A DNA stretch of 64,000 bases, from NCBI RefSeq assembly GCF_900109915.1, contig NZ_FOBU01000001.1:1122764-1186763 (forward strand), read 5' to 3'. This document shows, one piece after another, positions 1 to 8,170 of the stretch. Made by a program: the position numbers and the translations under genes. Source of the DNA: Luteibacter sp. UNCMF331Sha3.1. Its GTDB lineage: Bacteria; Pseudomonadota; Gammaproteobacteria; Xanthomonadales; Rhodanobacteraceae. The notes under the pieces were generated by a model. That model searched no databases, had not been told where the DNA came from, and was given only the letters and a program-made list of their open reading frames with translations. Position 1 is the first letter of the stretch; every line of letters starts with the position of its first letter.

Positions 1-522
1 ATCGAGGCCGACGAAGGGTTCGTCGTAGAGGATCAGCGCAGGATCGAACACGATCGCTCGCGCCAGCGCCACGCGACGCGCCATGCCACCGGAAAGCTCG
101 GTGGGCATCAGGCGAGCCGCGCCGCGCAGGCCCACGGCCTGCAGCTTGGTGAGCACGATGTTGCGGATCAGTTCTTCGGGCAGCCGGGTGTGCTGGCGCA
201 GCGGGAAGGCGACGTTCTCGAAGACGTCGAAGTCCGTCAGCAGCGCCGAATTCTGGAACAGGTAACCGATACGCTCGCGCAGTTCGAACAGCCGCTCGCG
301 CGACAGCGTCGGCACGTTCTCGCCGTCGAGCTCGACCGTGCCCGCATCCCCGCGCATCTGCCCGGTGATGTGCTTCAGCAGCGTCGTCTTGCCCGTGCCG
401 CTGGGGCCCATGATGGCCGTGACCTTGCCACGCGGGATATCGAGGTCGAGGTTGTCGAAAATGGTCTTGCCGTTGAGGACCGTGGTCAGTCCGCGCACGC
501 GGACGATGGCGTCGTCGGTCAT
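1..522 (-). CDS. mlaF: MlaF-type ABC transporter ATPase (partial, runs off the left edge)
   Basis: This is the ATP-binding subunit of the Mla phospholipid-trafficking ABC system of the inner membrane. The first 174 codons are present. Translation from the ATG at 520-522 shows a Walker A GPSGTGKTT at residues 39-47, the ABC signature LSGGM near residue 143 and the Walker B LILYDEP near residue 165, followed by the D-loop region at the window edge. The N-terminal half fits MlaF better than generic importers. The start overlaps the gmk stop by 4 bp, so the two are probably translationally coupled. That partnership is unusual, since gmk normally precedes rpoZ. The C-terminus and the mlaE/mlaD genes must lie outside. 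Assignment to Mla is strong from the motif context, but the partner genes are not visible. Confidence 0.82.
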   Translation of the reverse strand, partial: MTDDAIVRVRGLTTVLNGKTIFDNLDLDIPRGKVTAIMGPSGTGKTTLLKHITGQMRGDAGTVELDGENVPTLSRERLFELRERIGYLFQNSALLTDFDVFENVAFPLRQHTRLPEELIRNIVLTKLQAVGLRGAARLMPTELSGGMARRVALARAIVFDPALILYDEPFVGLD

Positions 523-1136
523 GGTGCGAGAAGCTCCTCGATCAGCGATTCGTGGCGGTGGACCGACCACGGCGTGCGCAGGCGCACGGCCCGGACGATC
601 GCCTGGAGGTCGCCCAGGGCGTCCTCGAAGCGGTCGTTGACGATGATGTAGTCGAACTCGTGCGCGTGGGCGATCTCTTCGCGCGAGTTGAACAGGCGGC
701 GCTCGATGACGTCGGGGGCGTCCGAGCCGCGGCCACGAAGGCGGCGCTCCAGCTCGACACGGGACGGCGGCAGGATGAACACGCTGACGCAGTCCGGCTT
801 GCCCTTGCGCACCTGACGGGCGCCCTGCCAGTCGATCTCGAGGAGGACGTCGTGACCCTGGGCCAGTTTTTCTTCGACGACCGTGCGCGACGTGCCGTAG
901 AAGTTGCCGTGGACCTCGGCGTGCTCGAGGAAGATGCCGTCGGCGATCTCGCGCTCGAAATCGGGGCGCTCGACAAAGAAATAGTGGCGCCCGTACTGCT
1001 CGCCCACCCGCGGCGGACGCGTGGTGTGGGAGATCGACAGGGAGATGGCCGGTTCGCATTCGAGCAGCGCGTTGACCAACGTGGATTTGCCCGCACCGGA
1101 GGGCGCGGCCACCACGAACAGGGTGCCTTCGGTCAT
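519..1136 (-). CDS. gmk: Guanylate kinase
   Basis: Converts GMP (or dGMP) and ATP to GDP and ADP in cytosolic purine salvage and synthesis. The 205-residue length is typical of bacterial Gmk. The P-loop APSGAGKST lies at residues 11-19. It is followed by the GMP-binding stretch with TTRPPRVGE and YFF, then the EIDWQGARQVRK segment and the lid containing RLRGRGSD. I chose the ATG at 1134-1136 because the conserved fold starts directly there; an in-frame start at 1214 would add 26 residues without homology character. The gene overlaps mlaF by 4 bp. In many proteobacteria gmk sits beside yicC and rpoZ. Here yicC lies about 7 kb away and rpoZ is not in view. Confidence 0.95.
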   Translation of the reverse strand: MTEGTLFVVAAPSGAGKSTLVNALLECEPAISLSISHTTRPPRVGEQYGRHYFFVERPDFEREIADGIFLEHAEVHGNFYGTSRTVVEEKLAQGHDVLLEIDWQGARQVRKGKPDCVSVFILPPSRVELERRLRGRGSDAPDVIERRLFNSREEIAHAHEFDYIIVNDRFEDALGDLQAIVRAVRLRTPWSVHRHESLIEELLAP

Positions 1137-1270
1137 CCGCGGGGTTCTCGTTGGGGGTTCATGGCTCGCTCCCGGTGGCACCGGCGCACCGAACGGGTCG
1201 GTATCGGCACGCATCCTGTTTGTGCAAATCGGGATTGTACCGGGTTTCGGTTATCGGCCACCTTTCGTTC

Positions 1271-2215
1271 CTACGAGGCGAGGTCCGCGTCGAGCGGTGC
1301 GGCTTCCCCGGGATGCTCGTAGCGGCGGGGCGAGACCCCGACGATGCGCTTGAACGCGTGGCTGAACGCGCTCTCCGACGCATAGCCCAGTTCGTCGGCG
1401 AGGGTCGCCACCGCGACGTCGCCCCGGCGCAGCGCGTGCATCGCCAGGCGCATCCGCCACTGGCCGAGATAGGTCAGCGGAGCGACCCCCGCGGCCTCGC
1501 GGAAGCGCGATGCGAACACGGTTCGCGACATGGCCGCCGCATGGGCGAGCTGCTCCAGCCGCCACGGCGTGCCGGGCGCGTCGTGCATCAGGCGAAGCGC
1601 CGGCGCCAGTCGCGGATCGGCCGCGAGCCGCAGCCAGCCGGACCGGATCGGCGCGCCCGAGGCGAGGTGGGCGCGCAGGACATGGATGAAGAGCAGGTGC
1701 GCCAGCTGCGACGAGGCCAGCCCGGCACCGGGCAGGCCATCGGTGCTCTCCTCGACCATGCGGTCGATGATCCAGCCCATTCGCCGTGCCTCGGCCGTCC
1801 CACCGCGAACATGGATCAGCGGCGGCAGGGCATCCGCGAGCATCGGCGCATGGGCGCGGTCGAAGCGCACGTGACCGCCGATCGAGAGCACGTCGTCGCC
1901 CTGCCCGGCCGCGACGATGGGCGTGGTGCGACCCGCGAAGATCGCGTGGGCGTCGACCGACGTCAGCGCGAGGTCGCTGGCCATGGTGAAGGCTTCGGGC
2001 ACGGTCAACAGCAGGACGTCGCCCGGCCCGACCCGGATCGCGTCGCCGGCGTCGCCCAGCCGGAGCCAGAAGGCGCCGCGCACGCACGCGAAGAACTTCA
2101 GCTTGTCCGGCGCCGGAAACCGGATCGCCCAGTCGCCGCCGGCGGTGAATCCGCCGGAGACGACCGATTCGATACTGGCGAGCCGGAGAATCCCGGAAAT
2201 GGAGTCGTTGGTCAT
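1271..2215 (-). CDS. AraC-family transcriptional regulator (cupin_6 N-terminus)
   Basis: A 314-residue DNA-binding regulator. Roughly the first 190 residues form a cupin-like ligand domain of the AraC_binding/Cupin_6 type (SGGFTAGGDWAIRFPAPDKLKF near the start, then VGPGDVLLLT). The C-terminal 100 residues hold two helix-turn-helix motifs, including the hallmark ASRFREAAGVAPLTYLGQWR and LGYASESAFSHAFKR segments. Start choice is uncertain: in-frame ATGs at 2215, 2233 and 2254 all lack a good Shine-Dalgarno, and I took the one closest to the conserved domain. It is divergent from the SDR gene at 2312, and regulators of this class often control a divergent oxidoreductase, so that gene is the likely target. 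The inducer is unknown. Confidence 0.85.
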   Translation of the reverse strand: MTNDSISGILRLASIESVVSGGFTAGGDWAIRFPAPDKLKFFACVRGAFWLRLGDAGDAIRVGPGDVLLLTVPEAFTMASDLALTSVDAHAIFAGRTTPIVAAGQGDDVLSIGGHVRFDRAHAPMLADALPPLIHVRGGTAEARRMGWIIDRMVEESTDGLPGAGLASSQLAHLLFIHVLRAHLASGAPIRSGWLRLAADPRLAPALRLMHDAPGTPWRLEQLAHAAAMSRTVFASRFREAAGVAPLTYLGQWRMRLAMHALRRGDVAVATLADELGYASESAFSHAFKRIVGVSPRRYEHPGEAAPLDADLAS

Positions 2216-2311
2216 ATCCGGACGATTGGGCATGCAAGACGAACTTTCAAGCATTCATCGTTCGGAAAACCGCGACTACGCTGATCTGCCCCGCCCCCGA
2301 GGATGTTCCCC

Positions 2312-3298
2312 ATGCGCACCCCGCAGACACCGATCCATTCCGGCTTCACCGAAGCATCCACCGCCGCCGACGTGCTGGCCGGCATCGACCTTTCAGGCAA
2401 GACCGCCATCGTCACCGGCGGCTATTCCGGCATCGGCGTCGAGACCACCCGGGCGCTCCGCGCCGCGGGCGCGCGCGTCGTGGTCCCGGCGCGCGACCTC
2501 GCGAAGGCCGCCCGCACGCTTGCGGGCATCGATGCGGACATCCGCCCGATGGATCTCGCCGATCCCGGCACCATCGACGCGTTCGCGGAAGGCTTCCTGG
2601 CCGACGACACCGCGCTGCACATCCTGATCGACAGTGCCGGCATCATGGCCTGCCCCCTGACGCGCGACGCCCGCGGCTACGAGATGCAGTTCGCCACGAA
2701 TCATCTCGGCCATTTCCAGCTGGCCGCCCGGCTGTGGCCCGCCCTGCGTCGCGCGAACGGCGCGCGCGTGGTTTCCGTGTCGTCCCGCGGACACCGTTTC
2801 GCGGGCGTCGATTTCGACGACCCGCATTTCGACCGACGCGACTACGATCCCTGGGTCGCCTACGGCCAGTCGAAGACCGCCAATGCCCTGTTCGCCATCG
2901 GCCTCGACCGGCGCGGCAGCGAGCACGGCGTCCGCGCATTCGCCGTGCACCCGGGCGCGATCGTGACCGATCTCGCTCGCCACATGAGTCAGGACGACCT
3001 GCGCGCCCGCGGCGCCATCGACGACGAGGGACGCCCGGTGGTGGATCTGTCGAAGGGCCTGAAGAGCGTGGCGCAGGGCGCATCGACGAGCGTGTGGACG
3101 GCGACCAGTCCGCGACTCGATGGCATGGGCGGCGTCTACTGCGAAGACAACGACATCTCTCCGCTGCTTGTCGACGCCGACGCGACGATCGGAAGCCTCA
3201 GCGAGGACGTCGGCGTGCGCCCATGGGCCGTCGACACGGACGCCGCCGAGCGGCTGTGGACGCTCAGCGAAGCACAGACCGGCGCGACGTTCGCATAG
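2312..3298 (+). CDS. Short-chain dehydrogenase/reductase (SDR)
   Basis: An NAD(P)-dependent oxidoreductase of 328 residues. The Rossmann dinucleotide motif TGGYSGIG lies at residues 35-42. The NHLGH motif is present in the middle, and the catalytic VVSVSSRG serine and YGQSK (Tyr-x3-Lys) follow in normal order. The extended C-terminus and the HPGAIVTDL segment resemble the retinol dehydrogenase/WWOX-like SDR group. I chose the ATG at 2312 because GAGG stands about 8 nt upstream, whereas the ATG at 2303 abuts that GAGG. It is divergent from the AraC regulator, with a 96-bp shared promoter region. The substrate cannot be deduced from sequence. Confidence 0.88.
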   Translation: MRTPQTPIHSGFTEASTAADVLAGIDLSGKTAIVTGGYSGIGVETTRALRAAGARVVVPARDLAKAARTLAGIDADIRPMDLADPGTIDAFAEGFLADDTALHILIDSAGIMACPLTRDARGYEMQFATNHLGHFQLAARLWPALRRANGARVVSVSSRGHRFAGVDFDDPHFDRRDYDPWVAYGQSKTANALFAIGLDRRGSEHGVRAFAVHPGAIVTDLARHMSQDDLRARGAIDDEGRPVVDLSKGLKSVAQGASTSVWTATSPRLDGMGGVYCEDNDISPLLVDADATIGSLSEDVGVRPWAVDTDAAERLWTLSEAQTGATFA

Positions 3299-3337
3299 AT
3301 TCAGGTGAAAGCATCATCACCCGGAAACGACGGCTTA

Positions 3338-3410
3338 ATATCGATGGGAGCAACGTTGTCATCGCTTCGTTACGCAGGATGCGGCGAAGCGAGGCCCGGC
3401 CCATCGATAT
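3338..3410. repeat. Nested perfect inverted repeat (two-tier stem)
   Basis: The outer arms, ATATCGATGGG at 3338-3348 and its exact complement at 3400-3410, enclose a second perfect pair, TCGCTTCG at 3362-3369 and CGAAGCGA at 3385-3392. The element stands 40 bp after the SDR stop codon and about 100 bp before a small ORF. It lacks a T-run, so it is not a standard terminator. It could be a structured RNA, a miniature mobile element remnant or a regulator binding site. No other copy is visible in this window. Confidence 0.6.
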
Positions 3411-3506
3411 ACGCTCGCGCCGGTTTTCCCCGGTCGACGCGAGGACGCGAGCACCGGCTCGCCCCACCAGCTCCTGCGCACACCTTCGTGCGATCGAGGC
3501 ATGGTC

Positions 3507-3737
3507 ATGTACGTCGCCAACACTCTCAAATCGCTGAGCTACTACCCACACCAGGTGCACTTCGAAACGGTGCGCGATGTGGACAACATCCGGCGCCATA
3601 ACTGGTCGCCGGGCTACTACGAAGACGACGACGGTTCGCTGGATCATCATCTCGCGAGCCCCGACGACGGCACGTCGGTCGACGATCCGATGTCGCCGGC
3701 CACCATCGAGGGCAATCGCGACGCCGTTTCCGCGTAG
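3507..3737 (+). CDS. Small acidic hypothetical protein
   Basis: A 76-residue protein of unknown function. I regard it as real because the codon third positions are strongly G/C, as in the flanking genes, and a GAGG lies 7 nt before the ATG at 3507; another in-frame ATG at 3501 is too close to that site. The sequence is rich in Asp, Glu, His and Tyr (GYYEDDDGSLDHHL) and has no membrane segment, signal peptide or cysteine. It stands alone between the nested inverted repeat and a degraded amidohydrolase. An overlapping minus-strand open frame lacks protein-like composition. No family is recognised. Confidence 0.5.
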   Translation: MYVANTLKSLSYYPHQVHFETVRDVDNIRRHNWSPGYYEDDDGSLDHHLASPDDGTSVDDPMSPATIEGNRDAVSA

Positions 3738-3763
3738 GCTGGCGTCACCGTCATCCGCGAGGC

Positions 3764-3886
3764 TCACGGCGAGGTCTGACGCCCCAGATCCGTGTTGTAG
3801 ACAACCCCACCCTTCATGACGAACGCGACCCGTGCCAGCGACCCGATATCCTTCGTCGGGTCGCCGGACACGGCGACACGGCCTCG
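3764..3886 (-). pseudogene. C-terminal remnant of an amidohydrolase (imidazolonepropionase-like) gene
   Basis: Reading the minus strand gives about 40 residues containing VAVSGDPTKDIGSLARV and FVMKGGVVY, then a stop at 3764-3766. The GDPT-x-DI...V-x-FVMK-GG-VY pattern is the usual last strand and helix of metal-dependent amidohydrolases. An in-frame stop at 3887-3889 interrupts the frame, no metal-binding HxH region lies upstream, and the next gene (3925-4830) is unrelated. I therefore read it as the surviving tail of a deleted gene, which supports past rearrangement here. Confidence 0.6.
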
Positions 3887-3924
3887 TCAGCGAGCGATCG
3901 TGTAGTCAGGCAGCAAACCTATGT

Positions 3925-4830
3925 TCACCGCACGCGCTTCGACGGCTTCATGGCAGCCAGAAGATCGGATGCGGAGTCGTCACCCCATCCCGAAAACGAA
4001 TGAGCCAGCGTACCGCTCTTGAAGACATGAATCGTCGGCATCCGTGTGAAGTCGACGCCCGACCATGTCCGGTTGTCGTACGCGATCGTCGCCGGGAACA
4101 TCGGAAACTGCCTGTTCCAGTCCAGAAGTACTTCCTTGTCCAACTCCGCCCCACTCATCAGCCATACCGTGCGCATGCCCGATAGAGCTTTGAGCACCGC
4201 GCCGTTACCAGCAATGCTGCGTGCGGCGTCCTCCGCGAAATGGCACCCAATCACTATCACGACGTAATCGCCGCTCGCGGGCAGCGCCACGTTGGAAAGG
4301 CGCAGTTCGCCCGACTCGGACAATGAGTATCCTGCGGGAGACGATGTATCGATGTCCGGCGTCGCGTCGAACCCCGTGAGATCGGCGAAGTCGTGACCCT
4401 TGTATCGCTTCCTCAAGATATCCGCGGCCGCGAACCGCCGCATGACAACAAGTCCTTCGTGATAGGCATCGATCTCGCTGTCGGCGATCGACCCACGCCG
4501 GCTCATCTCGTCCAGCGCACGCCCCATCGCCCCGAGATAGAGGGGGCGACCCTCGTAATCTCCGGTCTGCGCGAAGAAATTCATGATGCCTAGCACCTTG
4601 AACGTTCTTCGCAATTCGTCGTCGCCGACCTCGATGAGGTTCTCTAAACGTGGCGCGAAGGATTCCGCAAAAACACGACGAAAGGCCGCGCTTTTGTCCG
4701 CCACAGGCGTATGCGCCATCCTTATGCTCGACACCCTCGACCACAGGTCCGGAGAGCTCTCGCCCGCCATCGCCGTGAATGGCAAGAGAATCGCGATGCA
4801 GAAGATTCGTGCAAGCGCGGCCTTTCCCAT
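3925..4830 (-). CDS. Secreted protein with thioredoxin-like C-terminal domain
   Basis: A 301-residue predicted periplasmic protein of unknown function. Starting at the ATG 4828-4830 gives a signal peptide (hydrophobic core ALARIFCIAILLPF, cleavage after AMA-GE). A helical region follows to about residue 170. Then comes a thioredoxin-like fold with VIVIGCHFAEDAA, FPMFPATIAYD, RMPTIHVFKSG and FSGW. The cis-proline MPT loop is present, but the redox site has only one cysteine (GCHF) instead of CxxC, so it is unlikely to be a classical dithiol oxidoreductase. It starts 5 bp after the neighbouring secreted-protein gene ends, so the two form one operon. Base composition is clearly lower in GC than core genes (30 of 60 G/C at 4561-4620), suggesting acquisition. 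Confidence 0.65.
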   Translation of the reverse strand: MGKAALARIFCIAILLPFTAMAGESSPDLWSRVSSIRMAHTPVADKSAAFRRVFAESFAPRLENLIEVGDDELRRTFKVLGIMNFFAQTGDYEGRPLYLGAMGRALDEMSRRGSIADSEIDAYHEGLVVMRRFAAADILRKRYKGHDFADLTGFDATPDIDTSSPAGYSLSESGELRLSNVALPASGDYVVIVIGCHFAEDAARSIAGNGAVLKALSGMRTVWLMSGAELDKEVLLDWNRQFPMFPATIAYDNRTWSGVDFTRMPTIHVFKSGTLAHSFSGWGDDSASDLLAAMKPSKRVR

Positions 4831-4835
4831 CCCGA

Positions 4836-5351
4836 TCAGCGCCTGACCTTGCAGAGGTACGAGCAACGAGAGCCTTCGAGCGGCTCACAGTAGCCACTTC
4901 CGTGGCCAGGTCCAACGAGGCAGGCCTGGCTTAGTCGAGTCACTGGCTGCGCCCTGCCAAGACGGCCTTCGACATAGTGGTCGGCTTCCGACGCGACCGA
5001 ACGGTGGGCGATCGACGACGCGTCGGATTGCAGACCAAAGAGTGCAAGAATGGCGTAGATATCCGAGGAGGCCATTCCCTCGAGCTCTACGACCGAGTAG
5101 GAACCAAGGCCCGCCGGCGAAAAAACCAGCGAATCAAGAAAAGATTTCATCTTCGATTCGCCCATCGTGTGAATCGGCGAGTCCGGGGTGACGGCGAGAT
5201 ACGCGTCGAGCTGAGACTTCGAATGGATGGGTGCCAGCCTGGCATCCATCGCCGCTTCGACCGACGGATAGCCATCGAGCGAGACTTCTTTCGCCGCCAC
5301 GCTAAAGCTGCAGATGGATAGGAGCGCCGCGAGCGCAATGTTGTATTTCAT
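4836..5351 (-). CDS. Small secreted cysteine-containing hypothetical protein
   Basis: A 171-residue protein with a clear signal peptide (MKYNIALAALLSICSFSVAA, cleavage before KE). The mature part is mixed in charge. Four cysteines cluster in the last 28 residues (ACLVG, GYCEP, SRCSYLC), which would allow two disulfides in the periplasm. A TGAGGA stands 3-8 nt before the ATG and supports the start. It is the first gene of a two-gene unit with the thioredoxin-like protein downstream, so the partner might act on its disulfides or fold with it; this is inference. No family is recognised, and the lower GC matches its partner. Confidence 0.6.
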   Translation of the reverse strand: MKYNIALAALLSICSFSVAAKEVSLDGYPSVEAAMDARLAPIHSKSQLDAYLAVTPDSPIHTMGESKMKSFLDSLVFSPAGLGSYSVVELEGMASSDIYAILALFGLQSDASSIAHRSVASEADHYVEGRLGRAQPVTRLSQACLVGPGHGSGYCEPLEGSRCSYLCKVRR

Positions 5352-5698
5352 ACGTCCTCACAAAGGCAGATTGCCGTATCACGATCGGAACGCCGACCGC
5401 CTCTGATAAGGATGAATGGCCCGTTGTCGAGGTCCTATAGGCAACGGCGGATGCTGAAGCGGACTCGGCCATGTCGTCGCGTGCGCAATTCCCTACTCAA
5501 AGCGCGCCGTGCGACGTCGTGGGCCGCTTGCCGACTCCCGATAGATCACCACCCCTTGCCTGCTGCCGCCCTCGACGCGACGGGTAGATCCGAATACATC
5601 GACCGGATCAGGCCACAACGCGGGGCCAGCATGGACAACCGGCCGCTCGCGTCGAGGCAGGCAGCCGGGTCAAGGTGGCCGCGCAGCGGCCTTCGTCT
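5352..5698. other. Intergenic stretch without a supported gene
   Basis: This 347-bp gap separates two minus-strand units. A plus-strand open frame across it has no protein-like composition and no ribosome-binding site. Close to the M14 peptidase stop is a GC hairpin (GGCCGC-GCA-GCGGCC, about 5677-5691) without a T-run that might help end transcription. The 5' leader and promoter of the secreted-protein gene must lie near 5352-5420, but no convincing -35/-10 pair is visible. Confidence 0.4.
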
Positions 5699-6625
5699 TC
5701 AGCCGTTCGGATGCGCCAGCGCGAAATCGATCGCCGCGCGGATCGCCGCCACCTGCGCATCGTTGCACTGCTGCGGCGTGGCGCGCGGACTGTCGGGATA
5801 GACCTCGGTCGTGGTCACGTATCGCGCGTTCGTGATGCCGGCACAGAGACCCAGCGACTTCAGCGGATATTCGATCACCCCCGGTGCGACGACCGGCGAG
5901 CCGATGATCTCGCCATGGGCGTCGGCCGGCGCGATATGCGTCACCTTCGCCACGGCCTCGATGATCGCCTGCTGGAACGCCGGCTGCGGGTTCTCACTGT
6001 CGTCGACGAGGTAGAACCCATCCGGGATTTCGCCCGGCTCGTAGGCCTTGCCATCGCGCGCGGCAAGCGCCGGACGAAACTCCGACTCGTCGGAATCCGT
6101 GGTCTCGTGCAGGTCGATGTGCATGACCGTGCTGTCGCGCAGCGGCGCCAGCAGCGCGACCAGCGCGGCGGATTCGCCGGACGGGCTACCCTCGCGGAAG
6201 TTCCGGTTCGGATCGATCGCATCCGGATTCCAGCGATGGATGCGCTCGTAGGCCCAGGGGCTCACGCACGGCACCACCAGCACATTGGCACGGCCGGCAT
6301 AGTCGTCGCCGTGATCCCGCAGGAACTGCAACGCACCGTGCACGCCGCTCGTCTCGTAACCGTGCACGCCTCCCGTCACCACCATCGTGGGCAACGCGTC
6401 GTTCCAGCCGCGGCTACGCACGGCGAGAAACGGATAGCGGGTGCCCTCGTAAGTCACCGATCCGTACTCGACGACGTCGAAACCGTCCCGCATCGCGTCG
6501 ATCGCGACGACGACATCGTCGGCGTGGCTGCGCTGCTTATGCTGCCGCGAGCGCCAGGCTGCGATTTCCGCGGAGCCCCAGGGCTTTCCGGGCGTGCCGA
6601 TGGGGTACGAGGCGTGCTGGCTCAT
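5699..6625 (-). CDS. M14-family zinc carboxypeptidase / deacylase
   Basis: A 308-residue metallopeptidase of the M14 class, close to the succinylglutamate desuccinylase/aspartoacylase-like branch. The zinc ligands are visible as GGVHGYETSG (HxxE) near residue 87 and the later His in MHIDLHE. The catalytic glutamate is probably that in TTEVYP near the C-terminus. An NRNF motif (DPNRNF) for substrate-carboxylate binding sits between them. There is no signal peptide, so it should act in the cytosol on a small peptide or acyl-amino acid. It lies 64 bp downstream of the OprD-like porin gene on the same strand, which may point to uptake followed by hydrolysis of small peptides or amino-acid derivatives. 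Confidence 0.8.
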   Translation of the reverse strand: MSQHASYPIGTPGKPWGSAEIAAWRSRQHKQRSHADDVVVAIDAMRDGFDVVEYGSVTYEGTRYPFLAVRSRGWNDALPTMVVTGGVHGYETSGVHGALQFLRDHGDDYAGRANVLVVPCVSPWAYERIHRWNPDAIDPNRNFREGSPSGESAALVALLAPLRDSTVMHIDLHETTDSDESEFRPALAARDGKAYEPGEIPDGFYLVDDSENPQPAFQQAIIEAVAKVTHIAPADAHGEIIGSPVVAPGVIEYPLKSLGLCAGITNARYVTTTEVYPDSPRATPQQCNDAQVAAIRAAIDFALAHPNG

Positions 6626-6689
6626 GGCGACTCACTGGGATGGGCAACGGCAGGCACTCTAGCATCCGCGCCGCTCCCGCCCCAGCGGG

Positions 6690-7991
6690 TCAGAACGTGT
6701 AACTGATCATCAACCGGTTGTTCGTCCAGGAGCGGCCGCCCGGGTTGAGATTGTTGGTACCGCCCACCGTGTGTTCCCAGCGGTCGCGCAGCTGGAGCCC
6801 CTTCAGCACCTTGTCGAGTTTCCAGATGACGTCCATGTACAGGTTGTGGCTCACGCCGCGCAGCACGGTGTCGTAACGCGCGTAGGCCGCGGCGACGACG
6901 AGGTCGTCGTGAAACAGCGCGTATTGGGCGCGCGCCTTCCATGCGGTACCGGGGCCCAGTTCCACGAGGCCGCGCAGCATCGACGTGGTGTAGAGGGGAT
7001 CCGTCGCGTAGCTGTTCGTATAGGGCGAGATGATCGCCCCCGCACCCGTCGCGTTCCGGTCGCTGTCGAGCTTGTTGTACGCGACGTCGAATTTCGCCTT
7101 GCCGATGCCGACGCCGGCATCGACGCCCCACGCCGATGCGTCGACGCGTTGGCCCGCCACCCCGGTGATGGGCGTGTGCGTGCCGACGAGGACGTTGCCC
7201 GAGCCGCTGGTCTCGCGCACGACCTGGGCACCGAGGAACGGTTTGAACGCGCCCACGTCCGCGAACGTGTACATCCCGTCCACGTAACCCATCCGGCCGA
7301 AATGCTCGAAATCGTAGTACCAGGCCTGGGCCTTGAACGACTTCGAGGCGTACGTGCCGCCTATGGCCGTGGTGCCGTCCTGCGAGCGTGCCGACGGCGG
7401 AAGCGCGCCGTTGTTCCCGTACATGTTGTCGCCGTGGTACGTCGAGGGGTAATAGACGTTATCGTCGTTGTAGCCGTCCGACGTGCGGCTCTTCCAGCGC
7501 AGGGTGCGAATCGCATAAATGTCCCAGCCTTTCGCCGGCCGGAAATCCACCATCGCACCCTGGTAGGACGCCGGGACGACGCGCGAATCGGACTGTCCCA
7601 TCCAGGGCGTGTTGAGGTACTGGTCGCCCGCGCGCACCGTCACCCAGGGATTCGCGTATTCGACGAACGCCTGCGTGAACCCGTCGATGGTGTTGCCCGG
7701 ACCCATGAGCGACGTATCGATCCGACCCACGTCGTGCGACTGGGTGCCGAACGAATGCGCCGAGAACCCGGTCGCCACGGCGCTGAATCCGCTCACGCTG
7801 CCGCTGCGCACGGTAAGCAGGCCCGTCAGCGAATTGGCGAACTGGTCCTTGCTGGACGGGTTGTCGTAGTCGCGGTCGAACCGGTAGAGCCTGACCTCAC
7901 CGTTGACCTTCGCGTCGGCGAAGAAATCGTCGGCATGCACGCCGGCGACCACGCCCGCGAACAGCAGCGCGCCGACGAGGCCCCGGCGCAT
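6690..7991 (-). CDS. OprD-family outer-membrane porin
   Basis: A 433-residue beta-barrel porin. From the ATG at 7989-7991 there is a signal peptide (MRRGLVGALLFAGVVAGVHA) followed by DDFFADAKVNGEVRLYRFDRDY, the beginning typical of OprD proteins. Many alternating aromatic/glycine strands follow, and the protein ends in the C-terminal phenylalanine (MISYTF) needed for outer-membrane assembly. An upstream ATG at 8060 would add 23 basic residues before the signal peptide and is less likely. OprD channels pass basic amino acids, peptides or small organic acids; the solute here is unknown. The M14 peptidase follows in the same direction. Confidence 0.8.
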   Translation of the reverse strand: MRRGLVGALLFAGVVAGVHADDFFADAKVNGEVRLYRFDRDYDNPSSKDQFANSLTGLLTVRSGSVSGFSAVATGFSAHSFGTQSHDVGRIDTSLMGPGNTIDGFTQAFVEYANPWVTVRAGDQYLNTPWMGQSDSRVVPASYQGAMVDFRPAKGWDIYAIRTLRWKSRTSDGYNDDNVYYPSTYHGDNMYGNNGALPPSARSQDGTTAIGGTYASKSFKAQAWYYDFEHFGRMGYVDGMYTFADVGAFKPFLGAQVVRETSGSGNVLVGTHTPITGVAGQRVDASAWGVDAGVGIGKAKFDVAYNKLDSDRNATGAGAIISPYTNSYATDPLYTTSMLRGLVELGPGTAWKARAQYALFHDDLVVAAAYARYDTVLRGVSHNLYMDVIWKLDKVLKGLQLRDRWEHTVGGTNNLNPGGRSWTNNRLMISYTF

Positions 7992-8170
7992 GGAGGCGCG
8001 ATGGCGTGGCAGCGTGTGACCGCCGTGGTGGCGCGAAGCGCGCAGAGGGATGAAAGTCATGAGGTAGCGAGTCCGGTCCGAAAGGAAGCCCGTGCGGCGC
8101 CGGGCGAATCGTCACCGGCATTGTCTACGTCATGCCCCCGCCGCGATTGATCGTTCTTGCCCGAAACGCG

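Noticed and set aside
3264-3767. A minus-strand open frame of 167 codons over the small acidic gene
   Set aside because: No protein-like composition and no usable start; the plus-strand small frame has better codon use and a ribosome-binding site.
5412-5801. A plus-strand open frame of 129 codons
   Set aside because: Arg/Ala-rich, no ribosome-binding site, and it runs into the M14 gene on the other strand.
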